Shown here: in pieces, positions 17,393 to 25,685 of the stretch
How positions within the stretch are numbered: the first letter of the stretch is position 1
Layout of the letters: each line of letters starts with the position of its first letter
From: Mycobacterium sp.
Lineage (GTDB): Bacteria > Actinomycetota > Actinomycetes > Mycobacteriales > Mycobacteriaceae
Assembly: GCA_016197405.1 (NCBI GenBank)
Contig: JACPVR010000007.1
Location: forward strand, 1-64,000
Direction of reading: 5' to 3'
DNA: 64,000 nt
Notes under the pieces: model-generated
What the model was told of the DNA's origin: nothing
What the model saw: only the letters and a program-made list of their open reading frames with translations
Database searches by the model: none
Program-made: the position numbers and the translations under genes

Positions 17393-19024
17393 ATGACAGC
17401 GTCACCGGAGGGTGCGACGGGCCTACGCCGCGCGCATCTGCCCGCGGACCAGAGCGCAGAGTTGATCGATCTCACGGTCGGCGGACTGCTGGCGCGGCGG
17501 GCACAGACTCATCCCGAGTGGACTGCGATCGTCGGGGTCCGCCACGACGGCTCACCGGCGCGCCTGACCTACGCGCAGCTCTACGACGAAGCCGCCCGGG
17601 TTGCGGCGGCGTTGACCGGGCTGACCGGGCGCGGTGACTATGTGGCCTTGTGGGCTCCGAATGTATTGGAATGGACGATCATTCAGTACGGTGCAGCATT
17701 GGCGGGTGTGGTGCTCGTCGCGCTGAACCCGGCACTGCGGGCCGACGAGCTCGAATACGCGCTGTCCCACTCGCGCGCGTCGGTCCTCATCCATGCCGAT
17801 GCCAATCGAGACGACGACCTCACAGCCGTGGTGGCCGCCGTGCTGCCTGCGCTACCCGACCTGGTGTGCATCTCGTTGTCGGAGCGGCACCGATGGCGGG
17901 CCGCCGAGGTGAACGCCGATGTCCTGGCCGCCGCGCCGACCGACGCCGACGAGCCGGTGATGCTGCAGTACACCTCCGGTACGACGGGCCGGCCCAAGGG
18001 CGTCCTGCTCAGCCATCGGTCACTGGTCAACGTCGCGAAGCTGACGCTGGAAGCCGCGGAAGTCCCGCACGGTTCGGTATGCCTGAACCCGCTGCCGATG
18101 TTCCATACCGCGGGCTGCGTGATCGCGACCCTGGGGCCGCTGTGGATAGGCGGGACGGTGATCCTCGTCGAACGCTTCCGGCCCGCCCCCGTGCTCGAGG
18201 CGCTGCGCCGCGAGGGTGCCTCGGTGTTGTTCTACGTACCGGCGATCCTCGGTGCGCTACTGGAATGTCAACGCAGCCAGTCCAGTCCACCTCCGCAGCT
18301 CAAGGTCGTCATGGGTGGCGCATCGAACGTACCGGCCGCCATGATCGAGGACGCCGGAGCGGTCTTCGGCGCTTCGGTGATCAACCTGTTCGGACAGACC
18401 GAGCTCGCTCCCGTGCTGTCGGCGACCAGGCCATCGGACTCGCGCCGCGACCAGCTGACGACCGTGGGCCGGCCGCTGCCCCGGGTCGAGTGCAAGATCG
18501 TCGATCCGATTTCCGGCCAGACGCTGGCGATCGACGAGCCGGGGGAGATCTGCGCGCGCGGTTACCAACAATTCCTGGAATATCTGCACGACCCCGAAGC
18601 GACGGCCCGCGCGGTCGATGCCGAGGGCTTCGTGCACACCGGCGACCTGGGCTTCCTCGACGCGCGCGGCTACCTCACCGTCACCGGACGCCTCAAGGAC
18701 TTGATCATCAGGGGCGGGGAGAACATCGCGCCCGCCGAGATCGAGACGATCCTTGTCGGACACCACGCCATCCTCGACGCCGCCGTCGTGGGCGTGCCCG
18801 ACGAGCGGTGGGGCGAGATCGTCGCGGCGGTGATCCGGGTGCACGACGAGGTTCCGGCGCCCGCCAGGGACGATGTCGTGGACTACGTCGCACGGCGGCT
18901 GGCGCCCTTCAAGGTGCCGGCCCGGTGGTTTGTCGCCGACTCGCTGCCTGTCACCCCGACCGGCAAGGTGCGCAAGTTCGCGCTGCGCGAGGCCATCGCA
19001 TCCGGCCAGCTGCGGGAAATCTGA
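17393..19024 (+). CDS. Acyl-CoA synthetase (AMP-forming ligase)
   Basis: A 543-residue ANL-superfamily enzyme that activates a carboxylic acid to its CoA thioester with ATP. Motifs are the P-loop YTSGTTGRPKGVLLSH, the adenine motif NLFGQTE, HTGDLGFLDARGYLTVTGR with the hinge, and the C-terminal catalytic Lys in PTGKVRKF. ATG 17393 follows GAGGAGA, which decides it over an upstream in-frame GTG/TTG region. Its stop shares a base with the next synthetase (TGATG), so the two are coupled. It diverges from the monooxygenase operon across about 250 bp, reminiscent of FadD13 associated with mymA. Confidence 0.93.
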   Translation: MTASPEGATGLRRAHLPADQSAELIDLTVGGLLARRAQTHPEWTAIVGVRHDGSPARLTYAQLYDEAARVAAALTGLTGRGDYVALWAPNVLEWTIIQYGAALAGVVLVALNPALRADELEYALSHSRASVLIHADANRDDDLTAVVAAVLPALPDLVCISLSERHRWRAAEVNADVLAAAPTDADEPVMLQYTSGTTGRPKGVLLSHRSLVNVAKLTLEAAEVPHGSVCLNPLPMFHTAGCVIATLGPLWIGGTVILVERFRPAPVLEALRREGASVLFYVPAILGALLECQRSQSSPPPQLKVVMGGASNVPAAMIEDAGAVFGASVINLFGQTELAPVLSATRPSDSRRDQLTTVGRPLPRVECKIVDPISGQTLAIDEPGEICARGYQQFLEYLHDPEATARAVDAEGFVHTGDLGFLDARGYLTVTGRLKDLIIRGGENIAPAEIETILVGHHAILDAAVVGVPDERWGEIVAAVIRVHDEVPAPARDDVVDYVARRLAPFKVPARWFVADSLPVTPTGKVRKFALREAIASGQLREI

Positions 19025-20736
19025 TGGACATCGGCGCCAGACGGCAGGCCCTGCGCAACGCCTTTCCCGAGTGGAGGCCGACCACTCTGCACGGCCGCCT
19101 CGACTCGAGTGCGAACCTGCACGGAAGCCGCCCCCTGGTCATCACCGATGACGTGACGCTGACCTACCACGATGTGGTAGAGCAATCACTGCGCCTGGCA
19201 GCGGGATTGCGTCAGTTGGGTGTCGAGCCGGGGGATCGGGTCGGCCTGGTGATGACCAACCACCCCGAGTTCGTGACGTGCAAGTTCGCGATCTCGCGAG
19301 CCGGTGCCATCGCGGTGCCGTTCAACTACCTGTACAAGCAAGACGAGCTGGCCTATGTACTGGCCGATTCCGGATGTCGTGTGCTGGTGACGATGACGGG
19401 CTTCGACGGCTTGGACTATCAGGACATGCTCGACGGTTTCGCGCCGGGCTGGGAGCAGCCCGGTTACGCGGACCGCCCGGGCGTGGCCGACGATACGGTG
19501 CCGCGACTGCGACATGTGGTGCTGCTGGACACCGACGGGCGCGCCCGGCCCGGCGTCCGCACCGTCTCCGAGCTGGCGGCACTGGGGTCGGCGCAGCGCC
19601 ACGAGGACGCGGGCCCGATATCACCCGACGATGCGGCAGACATTCTCTACACCAGTGGAACCACCGGCACCCCCAAAGGCGTTGTCACCACCCATGATGC
19701 GGTATTGCGCACCGCCTACGCATCGGCGTTGACCAGGGCCTACTCGGACGGTCGGCGGATCCTCTTCTCGCTGCCGTGCTACCACATGTTCGGATACGTC
19801 GAGGGACTGCTGTCGGTCCTCTACGTGGGCGGTGCGATCATCCCGCTGACCAGGTTCAGTGCCGAACGATACTTCGAGAGCATCCAGCGTCACCGCGCGA
19901 CCGACATGTTGTGCGTACCGACGATGGCCGTCGCGATGGTCGAGAGCCCGTCGAAGAGCTCCTACGATCTGTCCTCGCTGACGGCTCTGCTCTGTGGTTC
20001 CGCGCCCGCACCGCTGTGGCTGTGGTCGCGTATCGCCGAGGACTTCGGTGTCCACGAGATCGTCACCGGCTACGGAATGACCGAGTGTGGTGGCGCGATG
20101 ACGCTCACCCGCCCAGAAGACCCCTTGCACATGACCACCGAGACCGCGGGCCGGCCGAAGATGGCCGGTGCGGCATCGGTTCCGGGCACCGACCAGCTGG
20201 TGGTCTACAAGGCTGTCGACCCGACGACGGGTGCGGACTTGCCGAAAGGTACCGAAGGTGAGTTGGTGTCCTGCGGACCGACGGTGATGACGGGCTTCTG
20301 GAACCGTCCCGAGCAGACCGCCGCCGCGCTGCGGGGTCGATGGCTGCACTCCGGAGACCTGGGTGTGGTGCGACCCGACGGCTATCTGTGCATCACGGGT
20401 CGTAGCAAGGAGCTCTACAAGAGTGGCGGCGAGCTGGTGATGCCCAAGGAAATCGAGGACCTGCTGGCCCGCCACGACGGGATCAGTCAGGTCTTCGCCA
20501 TCGGGTTGGTCGACGATCGCTGGGGTGAGATCGGTTGTGCCGTCGTCGTCCGCGCGCCGGGTGCCACCCTGGCCGAGGACGACGTCCTGACGCTGTGCCG
20601 GGCCAGTCTCGCGAAGTTCAAGGTGCCCAAGCGCGTCATTTTCGTCGATGCCGAGGATCTGCCGAAGACCCCGACGGGCAAGGTGCAGAAGTTGAAACTC
20701 GCCGAGTTGGTGGCGCGCGCTGCTCGGTGCGATTAG
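19024..20736 (+). CDS. Acyl-CoA synthetase (AMP-forming ligase)
   Basis: A 570-residue ANL-superfamily ligase. Motifs are YTSGTTGTPKGVVTTH, the adenine motif GYGMTECGG, HSGDLGVVRPDGYLCITGR and the terminal Lys in PTGKVQKL. It differs from its upstream partner by having SKELYKSGGELVMPKEIE after the hinge. ATG 19024 overlaps the upstream stop. Two adjacent synthetases suggest either two substrates or one acid before and after side-chain cleavage. The 3' end overlaps the convergent F420-type oxidoreductase gene by 4 bp. Confidence 0.93.
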   Translation: MDIGARRQALRNAFPEWRPTTLHGRLDSSANLHGSRPLVITDDVTLTYHDVVEQSLRLAAGLRQLGVEPGDRVGLVMTNHPEFVTCKFAISRAGAIAVPFNYLYKQDELAYVLADSGCRVLVTMTGFDGLDYQDMLDGFAPGWEQPGYADRPGVADDTVPRLRHVVLLDTDGRARPGVRTVSELAALGSAQRHEDAGPISPDDAADILYTSGTTGTPKGVVTTHDAVLRTAYASALTRAYSDGRRILFSLPCYHMFGYVEGLLSVLYVGGAIIPLTRFSAERYFESIQRHRATDMLCVPTMAVAMVESPSKSSYDLSSLTALLCGSAPAPLWLWSRIAEDFGVHEIVTGYGMTECGGAMTLTRPEDPLHMTTETAGRPKMAGAASVPGTDQLVVYKAVDPTTGADLPKGTEGELVSCGPTVMTGFWNRPEQTAAALRGRWLHSGDLGVVRPDGYLCITGRSKELYKSGGELVMPKEIEDLLARHDGISQVFAIGLVDDRWGEIGCAVVVRAPGATLAEDDVLTLCRASLAKFKVPKRVIFVDAEDLPKTPTGKVQKLKLAELVARAARCD

Positions 20737-21785
20737 CCGACGAGGCTCTTGAGCCTGCCCAGCTGCTCGACCCGGTCGGCGTGCGCTGGTGCCAGCGGTT
20801 CGGCGATCAGGCAGCTCACGCCCGCGGCACGGTAGGCCGACAGGCGTTCCTGGAGGTGTTCGACGGAACCGATCAGCGCGATCGATCGCACGAAGTCCTC
20901 GGGGACGGCGGCGGCCGCCGCCTCTTTGTCGCCCTTCAGATAGAGCGTCTGGATGGTCTCGGCTTCGGCCCGGTAGCCGTAACGGCCGAACAGGGTGTTG
21001 TAGAAGTTCTTGCCCTTTGCGCCCATGCCCCCGACATAGAGCGCGACGTGGTTGCGTACGCCCTGCAACGCCGCTGACTGGGCACTGGCGTCGTCGGTGA
21101 TCAGCAGAAATGTCTGCACGGCGATGCCGAGTTCGCCCAGCTGCGGATCGCGTCGGGCACGACCCGCGGCGAGCGCCTCACCGAAGGCGAGCTCGGCGAG
21201 TTCGGGATGGAACAGGAAGGGCTGCCATTCGTCGAAGATCTCGGCCGCGAGCGCGACATTGCGCGGCCCGATCGCCGCCAAGAGCATGGGAATGCTCTCG
21301 CGCAGTGGCTTGTTCATCATGCGCAGCGGCTTGCCGAGCCCACTGCCGCCATCCTCGGCGGACAGTGGTAGCTGATAGTGCTCACCGTGGTATTCGGTCT
21401 TGTCGCGGCGCCAGATCTTGCGGCAGATGTCCACATGTTCGCGGGCGCGACCCAGAGGCGCGTCGTATTTGACGCCGTGGAATCCCTCGATCACCTGCGG
21501 GCCGGAAGCGCCGAGGCCCAGGACGCAACGGCCGTTGCTCACATAGTCCAGTCCCGCGGCGGTCATCGCCAGGTTGGTGGGGCTGCGCGAGTACATGGGC
21601 AGAATCCCGAAGGCCAGCTCGACGCGCTCGGTCGTCGCGGCCGCATATCCCAGTTGGGTGACAGCGTCGAACCCGTAAGCCTCGGGCACCATCACCCGGT
21701 CCAGACCCACGGATTCGAAGTCACGCAGCGCGGCGATGGTCTCCCGGAAGTCACCCGCGTAGGTGATCGGCATGCCGATTTTCAT
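20733..21785 (-). CDS. Luciferase-like, probable F420-dependent oxidoreductase
   Basis: A 350-residue luciferase-like TIM-barrel enzyme. It begins MKIGMPITYAGDFRET and has LDRVMVPEAYGFDAVT, ELAFGILPMYSRSPTNLAMT and GRCVLGLGASGPQVIEGFHG, which are typical of mycobacterial F420-dependent members (compare GASGPQV/IEGWHG motifs). ATG 21785 has AGGAG at the right distance. It stands alone on the minus strand behind operator-like site 3 and could catalyse a hydride transfer in the same pathway. Cofactor assignment is by family only. Confidence 0.88.
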   Translation of the reverse strand: MKIGMPITYAGDFRETIAALRDFESVGLDRVMVPEAYGFDAVTQLGYAAATTERVELAFGILPMYSRSPTNLAMTAAGLDYVSNGRCVLGLGASGPQVIEGFHGVKYDAPLGRAREHVDICRKIWRRDKTEYHGEHYQLPLSAEDGGSGLGKPLRMMNKPLRESIPMLLAAIGPRNVALAAEIFDEWQPFLFHPELAELAFGEALAAGRARRDPQLGELGIAVQTFLLITDDASAQSAALQGVRNHVALYVGGMGAKGKNFYNTLFGRYGYRAEAETIQTLYLKGDKEAAAAAVPEDFVRSIALIGSVEHLQERLSAYRAAGVSCLIAEPLAPAHADRVEQLGRLKSLVG

Positions 21786-21827
21786 CTGTCGCTCCTGGTT
21801 TGACTCGACCCCACGGAATATCGCAGA

Positions 21828-21845
21828 ATTTAACACACGATAAAA
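21828..21845. promoter_or_regulatory. Shared operator-like palindrome, site 3
   Basis: ATTTAA-CACACG-ATAAAA, 43 bp upstream of the F420-type oxidoreductase start at 21785. It lies 50 bp from site 4, so the divergent promoters each carry their own copy. Confidence 0.6.
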
Positions 21846-21894
21846 ACTGGTTCGGACGGCTAGCGCCTGTGCCCTATGAAGGCATCGTGCCATG

Positions 21895-21912
21895 GTTTAA
21901 TCTACGTTAAAT
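21895..21912. promoter_or_regulatory. Shared operator-like palindrome, site 4
   Basis: GTTTAA-TCTACG-TTAAAT, a near-perfect inverted repeat (TTTAA-N6-TTAAA) 34 bp upstream of the kinase-like gene at 21946 and its six-gene operon. Confidence 0.65.
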
Positions 21913-21945
21913 AGTATGTGATATCCGCTTCGGATGAGGAGGGCG

Positions 21946-23004
21946 ATGTCGACGCCAGCGGCACGGACAGCCCCGTCGACGGGTTTGATGTGTGATGCGC
22001 CCGCCGCCGTCGAGGCGTGGCTGCGCGAACACGGCGAACCGGTCGTCGGCGAGGTCAGCATCGCCCGGGTGGGCTTCGGCCAGTCCAACATCACCACCGT
22101 TGTCCGTGCACAGGACGGCCGGGAATGGGTGCTGCGCGAACCTCCGCCCGGTGACCACGCGCAATCGGCGCATGATGTCGCTCGCGAAGCCCACATCGTG
22201 CACAGCCTCGCCAACAGTGGCATCCCCGTTCCTCGGGTGATCGGAACCGGCGAGACGCCCGCGGGTAGCGGCTTCTTCGTGATGGAGCGCGTTGCGGGGT
22301 CCGCCCTGGAGAGCGAATCCGACGCCGCCGCACTCGATGTCGGACAACGACGGGAGTTGGGGCTGGAGGTCGTCGAAACCCTCGCGCGGCTGCATGCCCT
22401 CGACCCCGCCGCAGTGGGTCTGTCCGATCTCGCACAGCCGAGCTCGACACCGTATGTCGGTCGACAGATCCGCCGACTCACCGCCGCCTGGGAACGGGTG
22501 GGCCTGCACACCCCGCGCCACCGGTTGTGGGATTCGGTGCGGAGCCGGCTCGCGGCGGCGCTACCCGTGGGCGAGGCCACCGTCCTCATCCACGGTGACT
22601 TCCGGCTGTCGAATCTGCTTGTGCGCGAAGCCCGGATCACCGCGGTCCTGGACTGGGAACTGTGCACGCTCGGTGATCCGCTCGCGGATCTGGCCTGGCT
22701 GCTCGACGACTGGCGCCAGCCGGGCGACGAGGTCATCTCGATGCCGAGTCCCACACGGGCCGGTGGCTTTCCCGAAAGATCCGAGCTCATCGAGGTGTAT
22801 TGCCGCCTGACGGGAACCGACGCCGGCCGGATCTCCTACTACCGCGGATTCAGCCAGTGGCGTGCGGCAACCCTGCTGCAGGGCGTCTCGGCGCGTCGTC
22901 GATCAGGTCTGCTGGGGACCCACGGGCACCTCGACCTCGATCAACTGGACGACACGATCGCGACGCTGCTCGATGCCGCAGCCACCGAACTGGAGGCCGT
23001 ATGA
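21946..23004 (+). CDS. APH-fold phosphotransferase, ACAD10/11 kinase-like
   Basis: A 352-residue protein that closely follows the kinase module of ACAD10/11 and mycobacterial relatives such as Rv3761c. Features are the nucleotide-loop FGQSNIT, WVLREPPPG with a conserved basic N-lobe, the APH catalytic loop HGDFRLSN (Asp218, Asn223) and Asp236 in AVLDWELCTLGDPLADL. ATG 21946 is preceded by GAGGAGGG; an ATG at 21934 lies within that site. It heads an operon of lipid-type enzymes and its stop overlaps the next start (ATGA). Its family and its acyl-CoA dehydrogenase neighbour make it the best candidate here for a hydroxyacyl-CoA kinase. Confidence 0.9.
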   Translation: MSTPAARTAPSTGLMCDAPAAVEAWLREHGEPVVGEVSIARVGFGQSNITTVVRAQDGREWVLREPPPGDHAQSAHDVAREAHIVHSLANSGIPVPRVIGTGETPAGSGFFVMERVAGSALESESDAAALDVGQRRELGLEVVETLARLHALDPAAVGLSDLAQPSSTPYVGRQIRRLTAAWERVGLHTPRHRLWDSVRSRLAAALPVGEATVLIHGDFRLSNLLVREARITAVLDWELCTLGDPLADLAWLLDDWRQPGDEVISMPSPTRAGGFPERSELIEVYCRLTGTDAGRISYYRGFSQWRAATLLQGVSARRRSGLLGTHGHLDLDQLDDTIATLLDAAATELEAV

Positions 23005-23981
23005 CAACCCTGAACCCCGCCGACGACGGTACCCACGAGGTCGGTCCGGAATCGAACTGGAACGAGTCGATGTACGTCCAGTTCCATGATCCGAATGCCG
23101 GACTGGGTGGTTTCCTGCGGTTGGCGAAACGTCCCAACGAAGGCCGCGGTGAACGAACGGTCTGCCTGTACCTGCCTGACGGCTCCGTGGCATTCGGCTA
23201 CAGCCGGCCCAGCGTCGAGGCCGGCGGTGTGTTCGAGGGGGCGGGGTTGCAGATCGAGGTGCTGGAGCCGTTCGAACGCGTCCGGGTGTCCTTCGTCGGA
23301 ACGGTCAATCTGTTACCCGACCCGGCGGCATTGGCCGACCCGAAGGCGGCACTGTCCAGTACGGCGGTGACCGGTTGCGCAGCAGCACTGGAGCTTCGAG
23401 CCGTGACGCCGCCGTACTCGGAGACCTTCGACGGTGCGGGGGAGTCCTTCGCGCCCAACCACTACGAGCAGCTCATGGCGGTCAGCGGGGTTCTTACTCT
23501 GGGGGACACCTCCACCGACATCGACGCCTACGGGCTGCGTGATCACTCCTGGGGCCCGCGGTCGTGGCAGGCGCCGCACTTCTACCGCTGGTTGCACGGA
23601 TCGGCCCAGGGAATCGGATTCATGGGTGCCTACTTCGGCGATCCCGACGGGGCCGACCGCTCCGGCGGGTTCGTCTGGGACGGCGGCCAGCTGCAGCGCT
23701 GCGATGAGATCGAGGTCTCCACCGACCGAGACGATTATTCCCAGCCCGAATCGGTGACCGTCACATTGCGGGCCGAGCAGCGGCACTGGGTCTTTCGCGG
23801 AGAGACGAAATCGGTTGTCCCGCTGCGTCACCGACGTGGTGACAGTGAATCGCCGGCCGATGCCACCCGCATCGCCGAAGCCGCCATGGTGTGGACGGCC
23901 GAGGACGGCACCACGCTGCACGGCATGGCGGAATACCTGGACCAGATATACGACGGCGAACTGGCCGGACTGAGGATATAG
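23001..23981 (+). CDS. AttH/CrtC-like lipocalin-fold protein (DUF7064-type)
   Basis: A 326-residue protein of the AttH/CrtC-like group, built from two lipocalin-like beta domains. The diagnostic stretch is RDHSWGPRSW at residues 180-189, followed by a second beta domain. CrtC relatives hydrate carotenoid double bonds; most mycobacterial members are uncharacterised. Two further copies lie at 48213-49277 and 52052-53017. ATG 23001 overlaps the kinase-like stop. Co-occurrence with CrtI-like oxidoreductases in both operons suggests an isoprenoid-like substrate, but no reaction can be assigned. Confidence 0.8.
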   Translation: MTTLNPADDGTHEVGPESNWNESMYVQFHDPNAGLGGFLRLAKRPNEGRGERTVCLYLPDGSVAFGYSRPSVEAGGVFEGAGLQIEVLEPFERVRVSFVGTVNLLPDPAALADPKAALSSTAVTGCAAALELRAVTPPYSETFDGAGESFAPNHYEQLMAVSGVLTLGDTSTDIDAYGLRDHSWGPRSWQAPHFYRWLHGSAQGIGFMGAYFGDPDGADRSGGFVWDGGQLQRCDEIEVSTDRDDYSQPESVTVTLRAEQRHWVFRGETKSVVPLRHRRGDSESPADATRIAEAAMVWTAEDGTTLHGMAEYLDQIYDGELAGLRI

Positions 23982-23992
23982 GGAGCATAGAA

Positions 23993-24472
23993 GTGAGCAC
24001 GCAATCCGAACACCAGACCGCGACGGTCTTCGCCGATCTCGCCGAGTTCACGGCGGCCGAGGGCATCGAACTCGGGCCGACCGAGTGGCTCGTCATGGAC
24101 CAGCCCAGGATCGACCAGTTCGCCCAGGCCACCGACGATCACCAGTGGATCCACGTGGATCCGGAGCGGGCCGCCGAGGGCCCGTACGGCCGCACCATCG
24201 CCCACGGTCTGCTCACGCTGTCGCTGCTGCCGCATTTCATGCACGATCTGTACCGCGTCGACAACGTCAAGATGGCAATCAACTACGGCTTCAACAAGGT
24301 CCGGTTCATCACCCCGGTACCGGTGGGATCGCGGCTGCGTGCCGCATCGAAGATCACCGATATCGTCAAGCTCGACGGGGGAGCGCAGGCGACTTTCACC
24401 ACGACCATCGAGGTCGAGGGATCGGACAAGCCGGCAGCGGTCATCGAGTCGATCATCAGGTACCTGGCCTGA
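23993..24472 (+). CDS. MaoC-like (R)-specific enoyl-CoA hydratase
   Basis: A 159-residue single hotdog-domain hydratase that adds water to a trans-2-enoyl-CoA. The hydratase-2 motif appears as ATDDHQWIHVDPERA, with Asp49 and His54 as the likely catalytic pair, followed by GPYGRTIAHGLLTLSLLP. The start is GTG 23993 with GGGAG upstream; the longer frame from 23891 overlaps the previous gene and is rejected. The organisation matches single-domain MaoC proteins such as HtdX/ChsH-like subunits, some of which need a partner. Here the likely partner is the downstream crotonase-like fusion. Confidence 0.9.
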   Translation: MSTQSEHQTATVFADLAEFTAAEGIELGPTEWLVMDQPRIDQFAQATDDHQWIHVDPERAAEGPYGRTIAHGLLTLSLLPHFMHDLYRVDNVKMAINYGFNKVRFITPVPVGSRLRAASKITDIVKLDGGAQATFTTTIEVEGSDKPAAVIESIIRYLA

Positions 24473-24473
24473 C

Positions 24474-25682
24474 ATGTCGGTCGAAACGCGCAGTGATCCG
24501 ACATCCGCCGCCAAGGCGCTCTACCGGGCGCTGGCGGCCGGTGATCGGGACGCCCTCGACGCCCTATTGAGCGAAGAGTTCGTCGGGCATGCCGCCGAGG
24601 GCCTGCCGCTGGGCATGGGTGGTGAGCACCGCGGCCGAGAAGCCATGCAGCGCAACCTCTGGTGGAAGATCGGTAAGCACTTCAAAGTCGAGGCCCAGCC
24701 GGCCGAATATCACCCGATCGACGGCGGCGGTCTGCTGGTGGCCGGCCACTACCGGGGGGTGGCCCGCCGCTCCGGGCGGCCACTGGATGCCGAATTCACC
24801 CACGTGCTGACCTTCGACGCCGAGGGCCGAATCACCTCGTTGCGCCAGCTCACCGATACGGCGGCCTGGATCGAGGCGCTCGGTGACGAGGCCCCGTTGC
24901 AGCGCATCGACTATTCGGTCACCGACGGTGTGGCCACCATGTGCCTGAACCGGCCGGACGCCCGCAATGCCATCGACCTGCTGATGGCACAGGAAACTCT
25001 CGTGGTCGCCCGCCGGATCGCCACCGACCCCACGGTCCGGGCCGTGCTCATCTGCGGCAATGGTCCGTCGTTGACGGTCGGTGGGGATATCGCGTATTTC
25101 CGCGAGACGCCGCCGGCGGACTACGGAAATCTGTTGGAGCGTATGACGAATCCGTTCCACGAAGCCTTCCGCGTCCTCAGCCGGATCGATGCCCCCATCG
25201 TCACGGCTGCGCACGGTTCGGTCGCGGGCGGCGGCATCGGTTACGCCTACGCGGCCGATATCGTCCTGGCGGCCGAGGGGACGAAGTTCGTCACGGCCTT
25301 CGCCGCCATCGGGCTCTCCGGGGACGGCGGCGGAACCTGGCATCTACCTCGTCTGATCGGGCCTGCGCGTGCGGCGCGCGCCTACCTGGAGAACCGTCCG
25401 ATCACCGCCGAGCAGGCACTGGAATGGGGGATGATCAGCGAAATCGTCCCCCCGGCGGAGCTGCGCGACCGCGCGTCGGCGCTGGCCGGATCGCTGGCGA
25501 AGGGGCCGACGAGGGCCTTCGGCCGGATGCGGGCGCTGCTGCGGGACAGCTGGAACAACGATCTGTCCCAGCAATTGCTCGCTGAGTCCGAAGGGATCAA
25601 GGCCACCGGCGACACCGTCGACGCCACCAACGCCGTTGCGAGCTTCATCGCAAAACAAACCCCACAGTTCGAAGGAAGGTAG
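24474..25682 (+). CDS. SnoaL-crotonase fusion protein
   Basis: A 402-residue two-domain protein. Residues about 1-135 form a SnoaL/NTF2 domain (SAAKALYRALAAGDRDAL ... FTHVLTFDAEGRITSLRQL). Residues about 145-402 form an enoyl-CoA hydratase/isomerase domain (GVATMCLNRPDARNAIDLL ... SVAGGGIGYAYAADIVLAAE). The oxyanion-hole glycines are present (VGGDIAYF, AGGGIG). Both glutamates used by true enoyl-CoA hydratases seem absent: Gly256 and Ala278 occupy those positions. Asp284 in GLSGDGGGTW sits where PaaG-like isomerases have their catalytic Asp, so isomerisation is more likely than hydration. ATG 24474 is one base after the MaoC stop. The fusion is continuous with no frameshift. Confidence 0.88.
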   Translation: MSVETRSDPTSAAKALYRALAAGDRDALDALLSEEFVGHAAEGLPLGMGGEHRGREAMQRNLWWKIGKHFKVEAQPAEYHPIDGGGLLVAGHYRGVARRSGRPLDAEFTHVLTFDAEGRITSLRQLTDTAAWIEALGDEAPLQRIDYSVTDGVATMCLNRPDARNAIDLLMAQETLVVARRIATDPTVRAVLICGNGPSLTVGGDIAYFRETPPADYGNLLERMTNPFHEAFRVLSRIDAPIVTAAHGSVAGGGIGYAYAADIVLAAEGTKFVTAFAAIGLSGDGGGTWHLPRLIGPARAARAYLENRPITAEQALEWGMISEIVPPAELRDRASALAGSLAKGPTRAFGRMRALLRDSWNNDLSQQLLAESEGIKATGDTVDATNAVASFIAKQTPQFEGR

Positions 25683-25685
25683 ACC

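Noticed and set aside
17650..20736. Open frame of 1028 residues on the plus strand covering both acyl-CoA synthetases
   Set aside because: Its first half is a low-complexity Arg/Gly/Ala-rich shadow of the first synthetase in another frame; only the part from 19024 is a real protein.
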